Below, in pieces: positions 33,202-41,100 of a DNA stretch of 64,000 nucleotides. Source of the stretch: Mucilaginibacter mallensis. Its GTDB lineage: Bacteria; Bacteroidota; Bacteroidia; Sphingobacteriales; Sphingobacteriaceae. How positions within the stretch are numbered: the first letter of the stretch is position 1; the number at the start of each line of letters is the position of its first letter. A program made the translations under genes and the position numbers. Under the pieces are notes generated by a model. It did not search any database and was not told the DNA's origin. It saw nothing but the letters and a program-made list of their open reading frames with translations. The DNA lies in assembly GCF_900105165.1 (NCBI RefSeq), contig NZ_LT629740.1, forward strand, positions 4,154,001-4,218,000, in the 5' to 3' direction.

Positions 33202-33248
33202 AGGCGGTTCACTGCCTTTTGTCGACACCCAAATAAAATAACAAAAGG
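33202..33248 (+). promoter_or_regulatory. Possible expression platform: two exclusive hairpins before nrdB
   Basis: CCTTTTGT (33215-33222) is complementary to ACAAAAGG (33241-33248), which covers the only AAGG-like ribosome-binding sequence, six bases before the nrdB ATG. AGGCGG/CTGCCT (33202-33207 and 33212-33217) would use the same CCT and so compete with it. Confidence 0.55.
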
Positions 33249-33253
33249 TAAAT

Positions 33254-34228
33254 ATGAATCAGGAAAACGAATTATTACTAAGAGAGAACAAGGACCGGTT
33301 TGTTATCCTTCCAATAAAGTATCCCGCTATCTGGGAAATGTATAAAAAATGTGAAGCCAGTTTCTGGACCGCCGAAGAGATCGACCTCTCCGACGACATG
33401 AAACATTGGGAAACCATGAATGCCGGCGAAAAACATTTCATTTCGCACATACTTGCCTTTTTTGCTGCCAGCGATGGTATTGTGAACGAGAACCTAGCCA
33501 TCAATTTCATGAGCGAGGTACAATTGCCAGAGGCACGTTGCTTCTACGGTTTCCAGATCATGATGGAAAATATCCACTCTGAAACCTACGCCCTGCTGAT
33601 CGACACTTATATTAAAGATCCGGCTGAAAAAGACCGTTTGTTCCACGCCATTGATACCGTACCATGCGTAAATAAAAAAGCAGAGTGGGCATTAAGATGG
33701 ATCAATAATGGCACATTTGCCGAACGCCTGATTGCTTTTGCTGCGGTTGAAGGCATCTTCTTCTCAGGTAGCTTCTGCTCTATCTTCTGGTTAAAGAAAC
33801 GTGGTTTAATGCCGGGCTTAACCTTCAGCAATGAGCTCATCTCGCGCGATGAAGGCATGCATTGCGAATTTGCCTGCTTATTATACCGCATGCTGGAGAA
33901 CAAACTTTCAAAAGAAGCTGCAACCAAAATTATTACCGACGCGGTTGAAATAGAAAAAGAATTTGTTACCGACGCCTTACCGGTAAACCTTATCGGTATG
34001 AATGCAAAATTAATGAGCCAATACATTGAGTTTGTTGCCGACAGATGGCTTGGTGAACTGGGTTACGACAAAGTTTATGGAGCATCAAACCCATTTGATT
34101 TTATGGAGATGATATCCCTGCAAGGCAAAACCAATTTCTTTGAAAAACGCGTAGGCGACTACCAGAAAAGTGGCGTACTGAATGCTACGGCAGACAGCAA
34201 AAGTTTTTCACTGGATGATGACTTTTAA
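33254..34228 (+). CDS. nrdB: Ribonucleoside-diphosphate reductase class I, beta (radical) subunit
   Basis: NrdB holds the diiron-tyrosyl radical that starts ribonucleotide reduction. The 324 residues match the eukaryote-like class Ia small subunit: LPIKYPAIWEMYKKCEASFW, EIDLSDDMKHW, ARCFYGFQIMMENIHSETYA (with the radical tyrosine in CFYGFQ and Glu/His iron ligands), FAAVEGIFFSGSFC, SRDEGMHCEFACLLY, and the C-terminal tail SFSLDDDF that contacts NrdA. This enzyme needs oxygen and no B12. The gene lies behind a cobalamin riboswitch and before nrdA. A B12-dependent class II enzyme elsewhere in the genome would explain that. Confidence 0.96.
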   Translation: MNQENELLLRENKDRFVILPIKYPAIWEMYKKCEASFWTAEEIDLSDDMKHWETMNAGEKHFISHILAFFAASDGIVNENLAINFMSEVQLPEARCFYGFQIMMENIHSETYALLIDTYIKDPAEKDRLFHAIDTVPCVNKKAEWALRWINNGTFAERLIAFAAVEGIFFSGSFCSIFWLKKRGLMPGLTFSNELISRDEGMHCEFACLLYRMLENKLSKEAATKIITDAVEIEKEFVTDALPVNLIGMNAKLMSQYIEFVADRWLGELGYDKVYGASNPFDFMEMISLQGKTNFFEKRVGDYQKSGVLNATADSKSFSLDDDF

Positions 34229-34240
34229 GGATAGTATCAG

Positions 34241-34332
34241 GTAGCTAGTATCAAGTATCAGGATATAGCTACAGCATTAAATAGAATATTAACTAAGCGA
34301 AGTAAAAAGTCTTACTACTTGATACTAGCTAC
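34241..34332. repeat. Perfect 17-bp inverted repeat between nrdB and nrdA
   Basis: GTAGCTAGTATCAAGTA (34241-34257) and TACTTGATACTAGCTAC (34316-34332) are exact complements separated by 58 bases, with AGTATCA repeated in heptamer spacing on the left. Probably an mRNA hairpin that sets the nrdB/nrdA ratio or ends part of the transcripts. Confidence 0.85.
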
Positions 34333-34347
34333 TAAATACCCAATAAT

Positions 34348-36720
34348 ATGTTTGTAATTAAAAGAGACGGAAAAAGAGAATCAGTAAAATTCGACAAGAT
34401 AACCGCACGCATCGAGAAGCTGTGTTATGGTTTTAATTTGGTTGATCCGATAGATGTAGCCAAAAAAGTGATCGAAGGTTTGTATGACGGGGTAACTACC
34501 TCCGAGCTGGATAACCTGGCTGCCGAAACTGCCGCCTCGTTAACGACCAAACACCCCGACTATGCTTTGTTGGCATCGCGTATAGCGGTATCAAACCTGC
34601 ATAAAAATACGGTAAAGTCGTTCTCAGAAACCATGCGTAAGCTGCATGAGTATATCGACGAAAAAACCGGTAAAAATGCTTCATTAATTGCTGACGATGT
34701 TTGGGAAGTAATAAAAGATAACGCTGAATTATTAGACAGCACCATTATATACGACCGTGACTTCGGTTTTGATTACTTCGGTTTTAAAACCCTTGAAAAA
34801 TCATACCTGTTAAAAATTGAAGGTAAAATAGTTGAACGCCCGCAGCATTTATTTATGCGCGTATCAGTTGGTATCCACAAAGCGGATGTCGACAGCGTTA
34901 TAAAAACTTATAACCTGATGAGCGAGCGTTGGTTCACCCACGCCACGCCTACCCTGTTCAATGCAGGTACGCCAAAACCACAAATGTCGTCGTGCTTTTT
35001 GTTAACCATGCAGGATGACAGCATCGATGGCATCTATGATACGCTTAAACAAACTGCCAAAATCTCACAAAGCGCTGGTGGTATCGGTTTAAGCATCCAC
35101 AATGTGCGTGCAACAGGTTCTTACATCAGCGGCACTAACGGTACCAGCAACGGTATCATCCCAATGCTGAAGGTGTTTAATGACACGGCCCGTTATGTTG
35201 ATCAGGGTGGTGGTAAACGTAAAGGCGCTTTCGCTATTTATTTAGAGCCATGGCATGCTGATGTGTTCGACTTTTTAGACCTGCGTAAAAACCACGGTAA
35301 GGAAGAAATGCGTGCCCGCGACTTGTTCTATGCTCTTTGGGTATCTGACTTGTTCATGCGCCGTGTTGAGGCCAATGAAGAATGGAGCCTGTTCTGCCCG
35401 CACGAAGCACCGGGATTAGCTGATTGCTGGGGTAAAGAGTTTGAGGACCTTTACGAGCGTTACGAAAAAGAAGGCCGCGCCCGCAGAACTGTAAAAGCAC
35501 AGGAACTTTGGTTTGCCATATTAGATGCACAGGTAGAAACCGGCACACCATACTTATTATATAAGGATGCTGCCAACGGCAAATCAAACCAGCAAAACTT
35601 AGGTACTATAAAAAGCTCAAACCTTTGTACCGAGATAATGGAGTATACTTCTAAAGATGAGGTTGCTGTTTGTAACCTGGCTTCATTAGCATTGCCACGT
35701 TATATCCAGAACGGTGTTTTCGATCACAATAAATTATACGAAGTAACCTACCAGGTAGCATTAAACCTGAATACGGTTATCGACAATAACTACTACCCGG
35801 TTGAAGAAGCACGTTACTCAAACCTGCGCCACCGCCCTATCGGCTTAGGCGTACAAGGCTTGGCTGACACTTTCATCCTGTTGCGTTTACCGTTTGAAAG
35901 CGAAGAAGCTAAACAACTGAACAAAGAGATCTTTGAAACCATCTATTTCGCGGCTATGACAGCTTCAAAAGATTTGGCTATAAAAGACGGACCATATGAG
36001 ACTTTCAAAGGTTCTCCATTGTCAAAAGGTCAGTTCCAGTTTGATCTGTGGAACGTAACACCTGAAAGCGGCCGTTGGGATTGGGAAAACCTGCGTTTAG
36101 ATGTAATGAACCATGGTGTACGTAACTCATTATTAGTTGCACCTATGCCAACTGCATCAACTTCACAAATATTGGGTAACAACGAATGTTTTGAGCCATT
36201 TACTTCAAATATCTACACCCGTCGTGTATTAAGCGGTGAGTTCATCGTTGTAAACAAATATTTGCTGCGCGATCTGGTAAACCTTGGCTTATGGAACACT
36301 GCCATGAAAGACAGGATCATCACCGCAAACGGATCAATACAGGAAATTGAAGAGATCCCAACTGAACTTAAAGAACTATACAAAACCGTTTGGGAAATAA
36401 AAATGCGCAGCATTATTGATATGGCTGCCGACAGGGGTGCTTATGTTTGCCAGTCGCAATCATTAAACCTGTTCATCAATGCGCCAAACGCGTCGAAACT
36501 AACTTCAATGCATTTCTACGCATGGAAGAAAGGTTTAAAAACCGGCATGTACTACCTGCGTACTCAAGCTGCATCACAAGCGGTTAAGTTTACTGTAGAG
36601 AACCAGGGCGGCAAAAACATGGACGCTGTAATACCAGAAACAGTAGCAGAGCTAACCAATGATGTACCTGAAGGCCCATCATGCTCAATGGAAGAAGGCT
36701 GCGTAACCTGCTCAGCATAA
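34348..36720 (+). CDS. nrdA: Ribonucleoside-diphosphate reductase class I, alpha (catalytic) subunit
   Basis: NrdA binds the ribonucleotide and makes deoxyribonucleotides. The 790 residues have an N-terminal ATP-cone (MFVIKRDGKRESVKFDKIT, 1-95), the catalytic barrel with NAGTPKPQMSSCFLL (redox Cys about 218), SAGGIGLSIHNVRATGSYIS, GTIKSSNLCTEI (NxCxE, radical thiyl Cys) and PMPTASTSQILGNNECFEP, and the C-terminal redox pair CVTC in EEGCVTCSA. The presence of an ATP-cone suggests dATP feedback. It follows nrdB by 119 bp on the same strand and shares the riboswitch-controlled transcript. Confidence 0.96.
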   Translation: MFVIKRDGKRESVKFDKITARIEKLCYGFNLVDPIDVAKKVIEGLYDGVTTSELDNLAAETAASLTTKHPDYALLASRIAVSNLHKNTVKSFSETMRKLHEYIDEKTGKNASLIADDVWEVIKDNAELLDSTIIYDRDFGFDYFGFKTLEKSYLLKIEGKIVERPQHLFMRVSVGIHKADVDSVIKTYNLMSERWFTHATPTLFNAGTPKPQMSSCFLLTMQDDSIDGIYDTLKQTAKISQSAGGIGLSIHNVRATGSYISGTNGTSNGIIPMLKVFNDTARYVDQGGGKRKGAFAIYLEPWHADVFDFLDLRKNHGKEEMRARDLFYALWVSDLFMRRVEANEEWSLFCPHEAPGLADCWGKEFEDLYERYEKEGRARRTVKAQELWFAILDAQVETGTPYLLYKDAANGKSNQQNLGTIKSSNLCTEIMEYTSKDEVAVCNLASLALPRYIQNGVFDHNKLYEVTYQVALNLNTVIDNNYYPVEEARYSNLRHRPIGLGVQGLADTFILLRLPFESEEAKQLNKEIFETIYFAAMTASKDLAIKDGPYETFKGSPLSKGQFQFDLWNVTPESGRWDWENLRLDVMNHGVRNSLLVAPMPTASTSQILGNNECFEPFTSNIYTRRVLSGEFIVVNKYLLRDLVNLGLWNTAMKDRIITANGSIQEIEEIPTELKELYKTVWEIKMRSIIDMAADRGAYVCQSQSLNLFINAPNASKLTSMHFYAWKKGLKTGMYYLRTQAASQAVKFTVENQGGKNMDAVIPETVAELTNDVPEGPSCSMEEGCVTCSA

Positions 36721-36736
36721 ATTATTTAGTCGGAAA

Positions 36737-36798
36737 GACCGGAAGTCGGAAAAGTCAGAAAGTAAAGACTTTTCCAACTTCCGGTCTTTTTATTTTTT
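36737..36798 (+). terminator. Terminator of nrdBA built from a heptamer array
   Basis: GACCGGAAGTCGGAAAAGTC (36737-36756) and its near-complement at 36767-36786 (one mismatch) are followed by TTTTTATTTTTTA. The arms are heptamer-like (GAAGTCG, GAAAAGTC), and another run (CTTTCGG, ACTTTCT, CAACTTT, CGGACTT) extends to 36836. Confidence 0.85.
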
Positions 36799-36841
36799 AT
36801 CTTTCGGACTTTCTGTCTTACCAACTTTCGGACTTAATAAA

Positions 36842-37054
36842 ATGCATCCCAAACACGAAACCGTACACTGCGAACGTTGCAAAGCACCCTTTGAATGTAA
36901 AGCCAATTCATTCACCAAATGCCAGTGCAGTACGGTTCAGCTTACGCTGAATGAAACCCAGTATGTGAGTGAAAATTATGATGGTTGCTTGTGCGCCGAT
37001 TGCCTGCTGGTTTTGCAGCAAGAATATAAAGTTATGATGGGAATAAATTCTTAA
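36842..37054 (+). CDS. Cysteine-rich CWC family protein
   Basis: The 70-residue protein has nine cysteines, with pairs CERCKAPFEC, CQC and CLCADCLLVL that indicate a zinc-binding ribbon. I recognise it as the cysteine_CWC family of unknown function. It lies 121 bp after nrdA, but a terminator separates the two. Its stop is next to that of the convergent DUF695-like gene (one base apart). Confidence 0.8.
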   Translation: MHPKHETVHCERCKAPFECKANSFTKCQCSTVQLTLNETQYVSENYDGCLCADCLLVLQQEYKVMMGINS

Positions 37055-37055
37055 T

Positions 37056-37559
37056 CTATCTCAAAAATGGTTGCACTACACTCCATTTAGGATCTTGTTT
37101 AATCTCATATCTGAAACCACGTGTAACCCCTTCTTTATTAACTTCCTTTTGTAAGTATTGATTTACTTTTTCAGGATTATCAAGATAGGCGTATATATCC
37201 AGGAATGTATCATTGTAAAGATGACCTATATAATGCACCGTGGCTAATTTGCTGATCTCCTTTATTAATTGATCTTCAAACTTATTAGCAATATCCGACT
37301 CTGATTGAAGCGGTAGCCCGTCTTTTCTAACGTTTTTCAAATCCAACGCCATATTTATCGTCAAACACCATGGATATTTTGCAGCCATTGGGTAATTTTT
37401 GTAAGCCATATTAATTGATCCAACTACCGGTTTACCATTGCTCAATTTAGCTTGAACTACAGAAAATTTTTCAGGAGGATAAACAGCTTGTTTGTTTTGA
37501 CTTTTATCGCCAAAAATCAATGATAAAAATCCAGCCATTATAACGATTGATAATTTCAT
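37056..37559 (-). CDS. Exported protein, DUF695-like
   Basis: The 167 residues begin with a signal-like sequence (MKLSIVIMAGFLSLIFG). The body has RYPWCLTINMALDL-like sequence (KYPWCLTINMALDLKNVRKD), ESDIANKFEDQLIKEISKLA, HIGHLYNDTFLDIYAYLDN-like text (YIGHLYNDTFLDIYAYLDNP) and ends EIKQDPKWSVVQPFLR. The W-P-C and aromatic tail pattern resembles DUF695, but I give this family only moderate weight. No function is known. Convergent with the CWC gene. Confidence 0.65.
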   Translation of the reverse strand: MKLSIVIMAGFLSLIFGDKSQNKQAVYPPEKFSVVQAKLSNGKPVVGSINMAYKNYPMAAKYPWCLTINMALDLKNVRKDGLPLQSESDIANKFEDQLIKEISKLATVHYIGHLYNDTFLDIYAYLDNPEKVNQYLQKEVNKEGVTRGFRYEIKQDPKWSVVQPFLR

Positions 37560-37657
37560 TAAATATGATAAGTCTTAGGCTCTAAAAATATAGAAATTAA
37601 TGGGGTCTCTGTATAGTTCTTTCCATTTTAATTAGTTCAAACTATATTTGAGCATAA

Positions 37658-38044
37658 TCAATCCACCACTTTTACCGGCTGTTTATGCTCATCTATCGCC
37701 ACAAAGGTAAATGAGCCGGTAATTGCTTTCTGCCTGCCAAAAGCATACATCTCTTCTACATAGATTTCTACTAACACCTTTAAACTGGTATTACCAATGT
37801 GCAATATCTTCCCAACCAGTTCTATTATAGTTCCTGACGGGATGGGCATATTAAAATCTATCTTGTCTGATGACACTGTAACCATCGTTTTACGGCTAAA
37901 ACGGGTAGCCGTTATAAATGCTACTTCATCCATTAAAGCCATGGCAGTACCGCCAAAAAGGGTATCATAGTGATTAGTAGTATTCGGGAAAACAGCTTTA
38001 AAAATGCGTGTTTCGGCCAATTGTATTCTTTGTTCTAAATCCAT
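37658..38044 (-). CDS. Acyl-CoA thioesterase (hotdog fold, YciA/BACH type)
   Basis: The 128-residue cytoplasmic enzyme hydrolyses acyl-CoA thioesters. It has TRIFKAVFPNTTNHYDTLFG, GGTAMALMDEVAFITATRFS (catalytic Asp/Glu of the hotdog helix) and IDFNMPIPSGTIIELVGKIL, then VEIYVEEMYAFGRQKAITGS. The layout is that of a single-domain YciA-like enzyme. No operon partner is nearby. Confidence 0.9.
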   Translation of the reverse strand: MDLEQRIQLAETRIFKAVFPNTTNHYDTLFGGTAMALMDEVAFITATRFSRKTMVTVSSDKIDFNMPIPSGTIIELVGKILHIGNTSLKVLVEIYVEEMYAFGRQKAITGSFTFVAIDEHKQPVKVVD

Positions 38045-38098
38045 TGTTGTAAAGATAAAAGCCGCACAGTAATATTATTAAAAAAGTAAACTGCCTTA

Positions 38099-38128
38099 AC
38101 CCTCTTTCCCGTTTACGGGAGAGAGGGT
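38099..38128. repeat. ACCCTCTTT hairpin, copy 3
   Basis: ACCCTCTTTCCCG and CGGGAGAGAGGGT pair around TTTA. It is followed by TCGACCAGC, as is copy 1. Confidence 0.8.
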
Positions 38129-38150
38129 CGACCAGCGAAATCTAAACTAT

Positions 38151-38238
38151 ATGTCATTGCGAGGAGGAACGACGAAGCAACCTCGTCGCGTTCAATAGGC
38201 AAGCGACGAGGTTGCCGCGCTATCGCTCGCAATGACAT
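38151..38238. repeat. REP-like nested palindrome, best-conserved copy
   Basis: The outer arms ATGTCATTGCGAG and CTCGCAATGACAT and inner arms CAACCTCGTCGC and GCGACGAGGTTG are perfect. It lies between metE and the thioesterase gene and could act as an mRNA stabiliser or terminator. Confidence 0.85.
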
Positions 38239-38262
38239 ATGTAGTTACTGCTCGGCTTAGTA

Positions 38263-40593
38263 TTAATTAACCACCTGCTTACTAAATACTTCTCTTGCGG
38301 CTTTCGCTGCCTTTACCATATTTTCAAGCGCGGTTTGTGTTTCTGGCCATTTACGGGTTTTTAGTCCACAGTCAGGATTTACCCAAAGGTTTTCAACAGG
38401 TAATATCGCGGCAGCTTTTTCAAGCAAACTCACCATTTCCTCAACCGTTGGCACACGCGGCGAGTGAATATCATACACACCCGGGCCAATCTCCGCAGGG
38501 TATTTAAAATCAGAGAATGCTTCCAGCAGTTCCATTTGCGAGCGCGATGTTTCAATGGTGATCACATCCGCGTCCATTTGGGCAATGTGCTCAATAATAT
38601 CATTAAACTCGCTGTAACACATGTGCGTGTGGATCTGCGTTTCGTCCTTCACCCCGCTTGCCGAAATACGGAATGCCTTTACAGCCCAATCCAGGTAGGC
38701 AGCCCAATCCGCTTTACGTAATGGCAATCCTTCGCGAATGGCAGGTTCATCAATCTGTATCACTTTAATACCCGCTTGCTCCAAAGCCACCACTTCGTCG
38801 CGTATAGCTAACGCTATCTGGTTAGTAGTTTCTGCTCTTGGCTGATCATCCCTAACAAACGACCATTGCAGAATAGTAACCGGACCGGTCAACATCCCCT
38901 TCATTAATTTTTCGGTATTTGCCTGGGCAAAGCTGCTCCAGCGCACGGTCATATCATTCGGGCGGCTTACATCGCCATAAATAACGGGCGGTTTAACACA
39001 CCTGCTGCCATAACTTTGCACCCAGCCATTTTTGGTGAATAAAAAGCCATCCAGCAGTTCGCCGAAGTACTCCACCATATCATTACGCTCAAACTCACCA
39101 TGTACCAAAACATCCAAACCGATCTCTTCTTGCCAGCGAATGGCGGCGATAGTGGCTTTCTCTATTTCAGCATCATATTGCTCTGTGGTAAGCTCACCTT
39201 TTTTCAATCTCGACCTTAACTGGCGGATATCATCCGTTTGCGGAAAAGAACCTATTGTAGTTGTCGGGAATAATGGCAGCTTAAAGTTATCCTGCTGTAT
39301 TTTTTGCCTTGCGATGAATTGACTGGCACGATTAGCATCAGCCTCTGTAATAGCCTCTACCCTTTTTTTGATCTCCTGTTTATGAATGAGCTTAGAAAGG
39401 TTTCTGCTCGATATCGCTTTCAGGTTATTATGTAAAAGCTCATTATCGTCCCTTAAAATTTTATCCAGTTCATTTACCTCGTTCAGTTTCTGTTTGGCAA
39501 AGGCCATCCAGTTTTTTATTTCCGGGTTGATGGTTGTTTCCAGATCAAGGTCAAACGGTGTATGCAGCAATGAGCAGCTCGGCGCTATCATCACCCTGTC
39601 CTTACCCACAACGGCTATCGCCTTTTTAATGTGGCCCAACGAACGGATATAATCATTCTTCCAGATGTTGCGTCCATCAACCACACCAAGTGACAGGATC
39701 AATTTCTCAGGCGATTGAACAAGTACATCATTCAATTGCTCAGGAGCTCTTACAAGGTCGATATGCAGGGCATTTACGGGTAGATTAACGGTTAAAGAGA
39801 TGTCATTAAGATTTTCAAAATAGGTAGTAAGTAGGGTCTTAATTTCAGGGCATTGTTTGTTGATCTCTTTGTAGGCATAGGTAAACGCGTCTTTTTCTTT
39901 TTGGGTCAGATCCATCACCAAAAATGGTTCATCCAGCTGCACCCAAACCGCGCCTTGTGCTTTTAATTTGGTTAATATCTCCACATAAACAGGCACTAGC
40001 TTTTTAATCAGGTCGATCTTATCAAAACCTGCTTCTTTTTCCTTACCTAATAAAAGATAGGATACCGGGCCAATTAATACCGGTTTAGGCGTACTGCCTG
40101 TAATTTGTTTCGCCAGGTTAAATTCCTCAAATACTTTGTCAGAGAATAACCTAAACTGCTGATCGGCTGTAAATTCAGGTACGATGTAATGGTAATTGGT
40201 ATCAAACCATTTGGTCATTTCCATGGCGGTAATGTCCAGTCCATCTTTTTGATAGCCTCTTGCCATGGCAAAATACAGGTCGATCTCGGAGTTCTGGCTG
40301 TTTTTAGCCAATACATCCGTGTATCGCTGTGGGATAACACCCAGCATCAGCGATGTATCCAGCACCTGGTCATAAAAGCTAAAATCATTACAAGGGATCA
40401 GGTCGATGCCTGCCTCCTGCTGCAACTTCCAGTTTTCTTCACGGATTTTGCGGGCGGCGGCAAACAGCTCTTGCCTGCCTGTTTTACCTTGCCAGTATTG
40501 TTCACTGGCCTTTTTGAGTTCACGATGGGCCCCTACACGAGGGTACCCAAGATTGTTTTTGAGCATACGCATAAAACTTTTTTGGTTAAACAT
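38263..40593 (-). CDS. metE: Cobalamin-independent methionine synthase
   Basis: MetE transfers the methyl group of 5-methyltetrahydrofolate-triglutamate to homocysteine. The 776 residues have two barrel domains: the N-terminal MLKNNLGYPRVGAHRELKKA and the linker, then the catalytic C-terminal half with LPLFPTTTIGSFPQTDDIRQ, GEFERNDMVEYFGE, and zinc ligands in IHTHMCYSEFND and VNPDCGLKTRKW. It is not adjacent to metH. A cobalamin riboswitch lies upstream, so B12 should repress it. ATG 40593 is used; ATG 40566 (MLKNN) is an alternative start that matches the usual N-terminus. Confidence 0.95.
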   Translation of the reverse strand: MFNQKSFMRMLKNNLGYPRVGAHRELKKASEQYWQGKTGRQELFAAARKIREENWKLQQEAGIDLIPCNDFSFYDQVLDTSLMLGVIPQRYTDVLAKNSQNSEIDLYFAMARGYQKDGLDITAMEMTKWFDTNYHYIVPEFTADQQFRLFSDKVFEEFNLAKQITGSTPKPVLIGPVSYLLLGKEKEAGFDKIDLIKKLVPVYVEILTKLKAQGAVWVQLDEPFLVMDLTQKEKDAFTYAYKEINKQCPEIKTLLTTYFENLNDISLTVNLPVNALHIDLVRAPEQLNDVLVQSPEKLILSLGVVDGRNIWKNDYIRSLGHIKKAIAVVGKDRVMIAPSCSLLHTPFDLDLETTINPEIKNWMAFAKQKLNEVNELDKILRDDNELLHNNLKAISSRNLSKLIHKQEIKKRVEAITEADANRASQFIARQKIQQDNFKLPLFPTTTIGSFPQTDDIRQLRSRLKKGELTTEQYDAEIEKATIAAIRWQEEIGLDVLVHGEFERNDMVEYFGELLDGFLFTKNGWVQSYGSRCVKPPVIYGDVSRPNDMTVRWSSFAQANTEKLMKGMLTGPVTILQWSFVRDDQPRAETTNQIALAIRDEVVALEQAGIKVIQIDEPAIREGLPLRKADWAAYLDWAVKAFRISASGVKDETQIHTHMCYSEFNDIIEHIAQMDADVITIETSRSQMELLEAFSDFKYPAEIGPGVYDIHSPRVPTVEEMVSLLEKAAAILPVENLWVNPDCGLKTRKWPETQTALENMVKAAKAAREVFSKQVVN

Positions 40594-40733
40594 TAATTTG
40601 AATTAATGCTCCTTACGGTTTTCGGTATGCTTTCGGGAAATGGTAATTAAAGACAAAGTAATACATCGGCAAAAATGCCATAAGTATCCTTTATGCTCTG
40701 ACTACTGCTTCAAAACGCGAAAGCATTGTCTTA

Positions 40734-40918
40734 AACAGGGGGCAAGTATCCTGGCTTGTAACGTTGTTGCCGTCCTTCTCATCCTGCTTGGGAGCATCAG
40801 ACAATGGACATGGTAAAGGCAACAACCTTTTATGTTACTTACAGTTGCGCGACAGCCCGTGATTTACACACGGTTCCTTTTTCATCCCGGATCTAATAGA
40901 CCCGGAAACCTCACTGTT
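40734..40918 (-). ncRNA. Cobalamin riboswitch upstream of metE
   Basis: In metE sense it has a P1 arm AACAG (40918-40914) with CTGTT (40738-40734), AAAAAGGAACCGTGTG, ATCACGGGCTGTCGCGCAAC then TGTAAG, a peripheral arm GTTGTTGCC/GGCAACAAC, and the B12 box CAAGCCAGGATACTTGCC. This is the classical arrangement in which B12 switches off the B12-independent methionine synthase. Confidence 0.9.
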
Positions 40919-40943
40919 GAAAATAAAGTAAAGAACTTGGCAT

Positions 40944-40951
40944 CAAATATA
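40944..40951 (-). promoter_or_regulatory. -7 box of the metE riboswitch transcript
   Basis: TATATTTG on the minus strand matches TAnnTTTG, about 25 bases upstream of the P1 arm. A good -33 box is not obvious. Confidence 0.55.
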
Positions 40952-41037
40952 GGCTTTAAACTTATAGGGTGTATATTTTTAAACGCTGCAGTGCAAAATC
41001 CAACTAACCGAAGTACTAAAATAGCGCCTGATTAATT

Positions 41038-41045
41038 TATATTTG
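41038..41045 (+). promoter_or_regulatory. -7 box of the esterase gene
   Basis: TATATTTG matches TAnnTTTG, 55 bases before the ATG at 41101. It is oriented away from the metE box. Confidence 0.5.
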
Positions 41046-41100
41046 TGTAGTAGAAAATGCTGCTCCAATTATCATTTAACCTATCTACCATTCTTAACAA

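Larger units (their letters stand above)
40594..41100. other. Divergent metE-esterase control region
   Basis: The metE leader with the cobalamin riboswitch (40734-40918), a -7 box for metE (40944-40951, minus) and a -7 box for the esterase (41038-41045) occupy this stretch. The short frame 40832-41035 is a shadow of the riboswitch. Confidence 0.8.

Noticed and set aside
33216..33248. Relation between the CCTTTTGT/ACAAAAGG hairpin before nrdB and the mosaic-element hairpins
   Set aside because: The stems look alike, but the flanking blocks of the mosaic elements are absent, so common origin is not supported.
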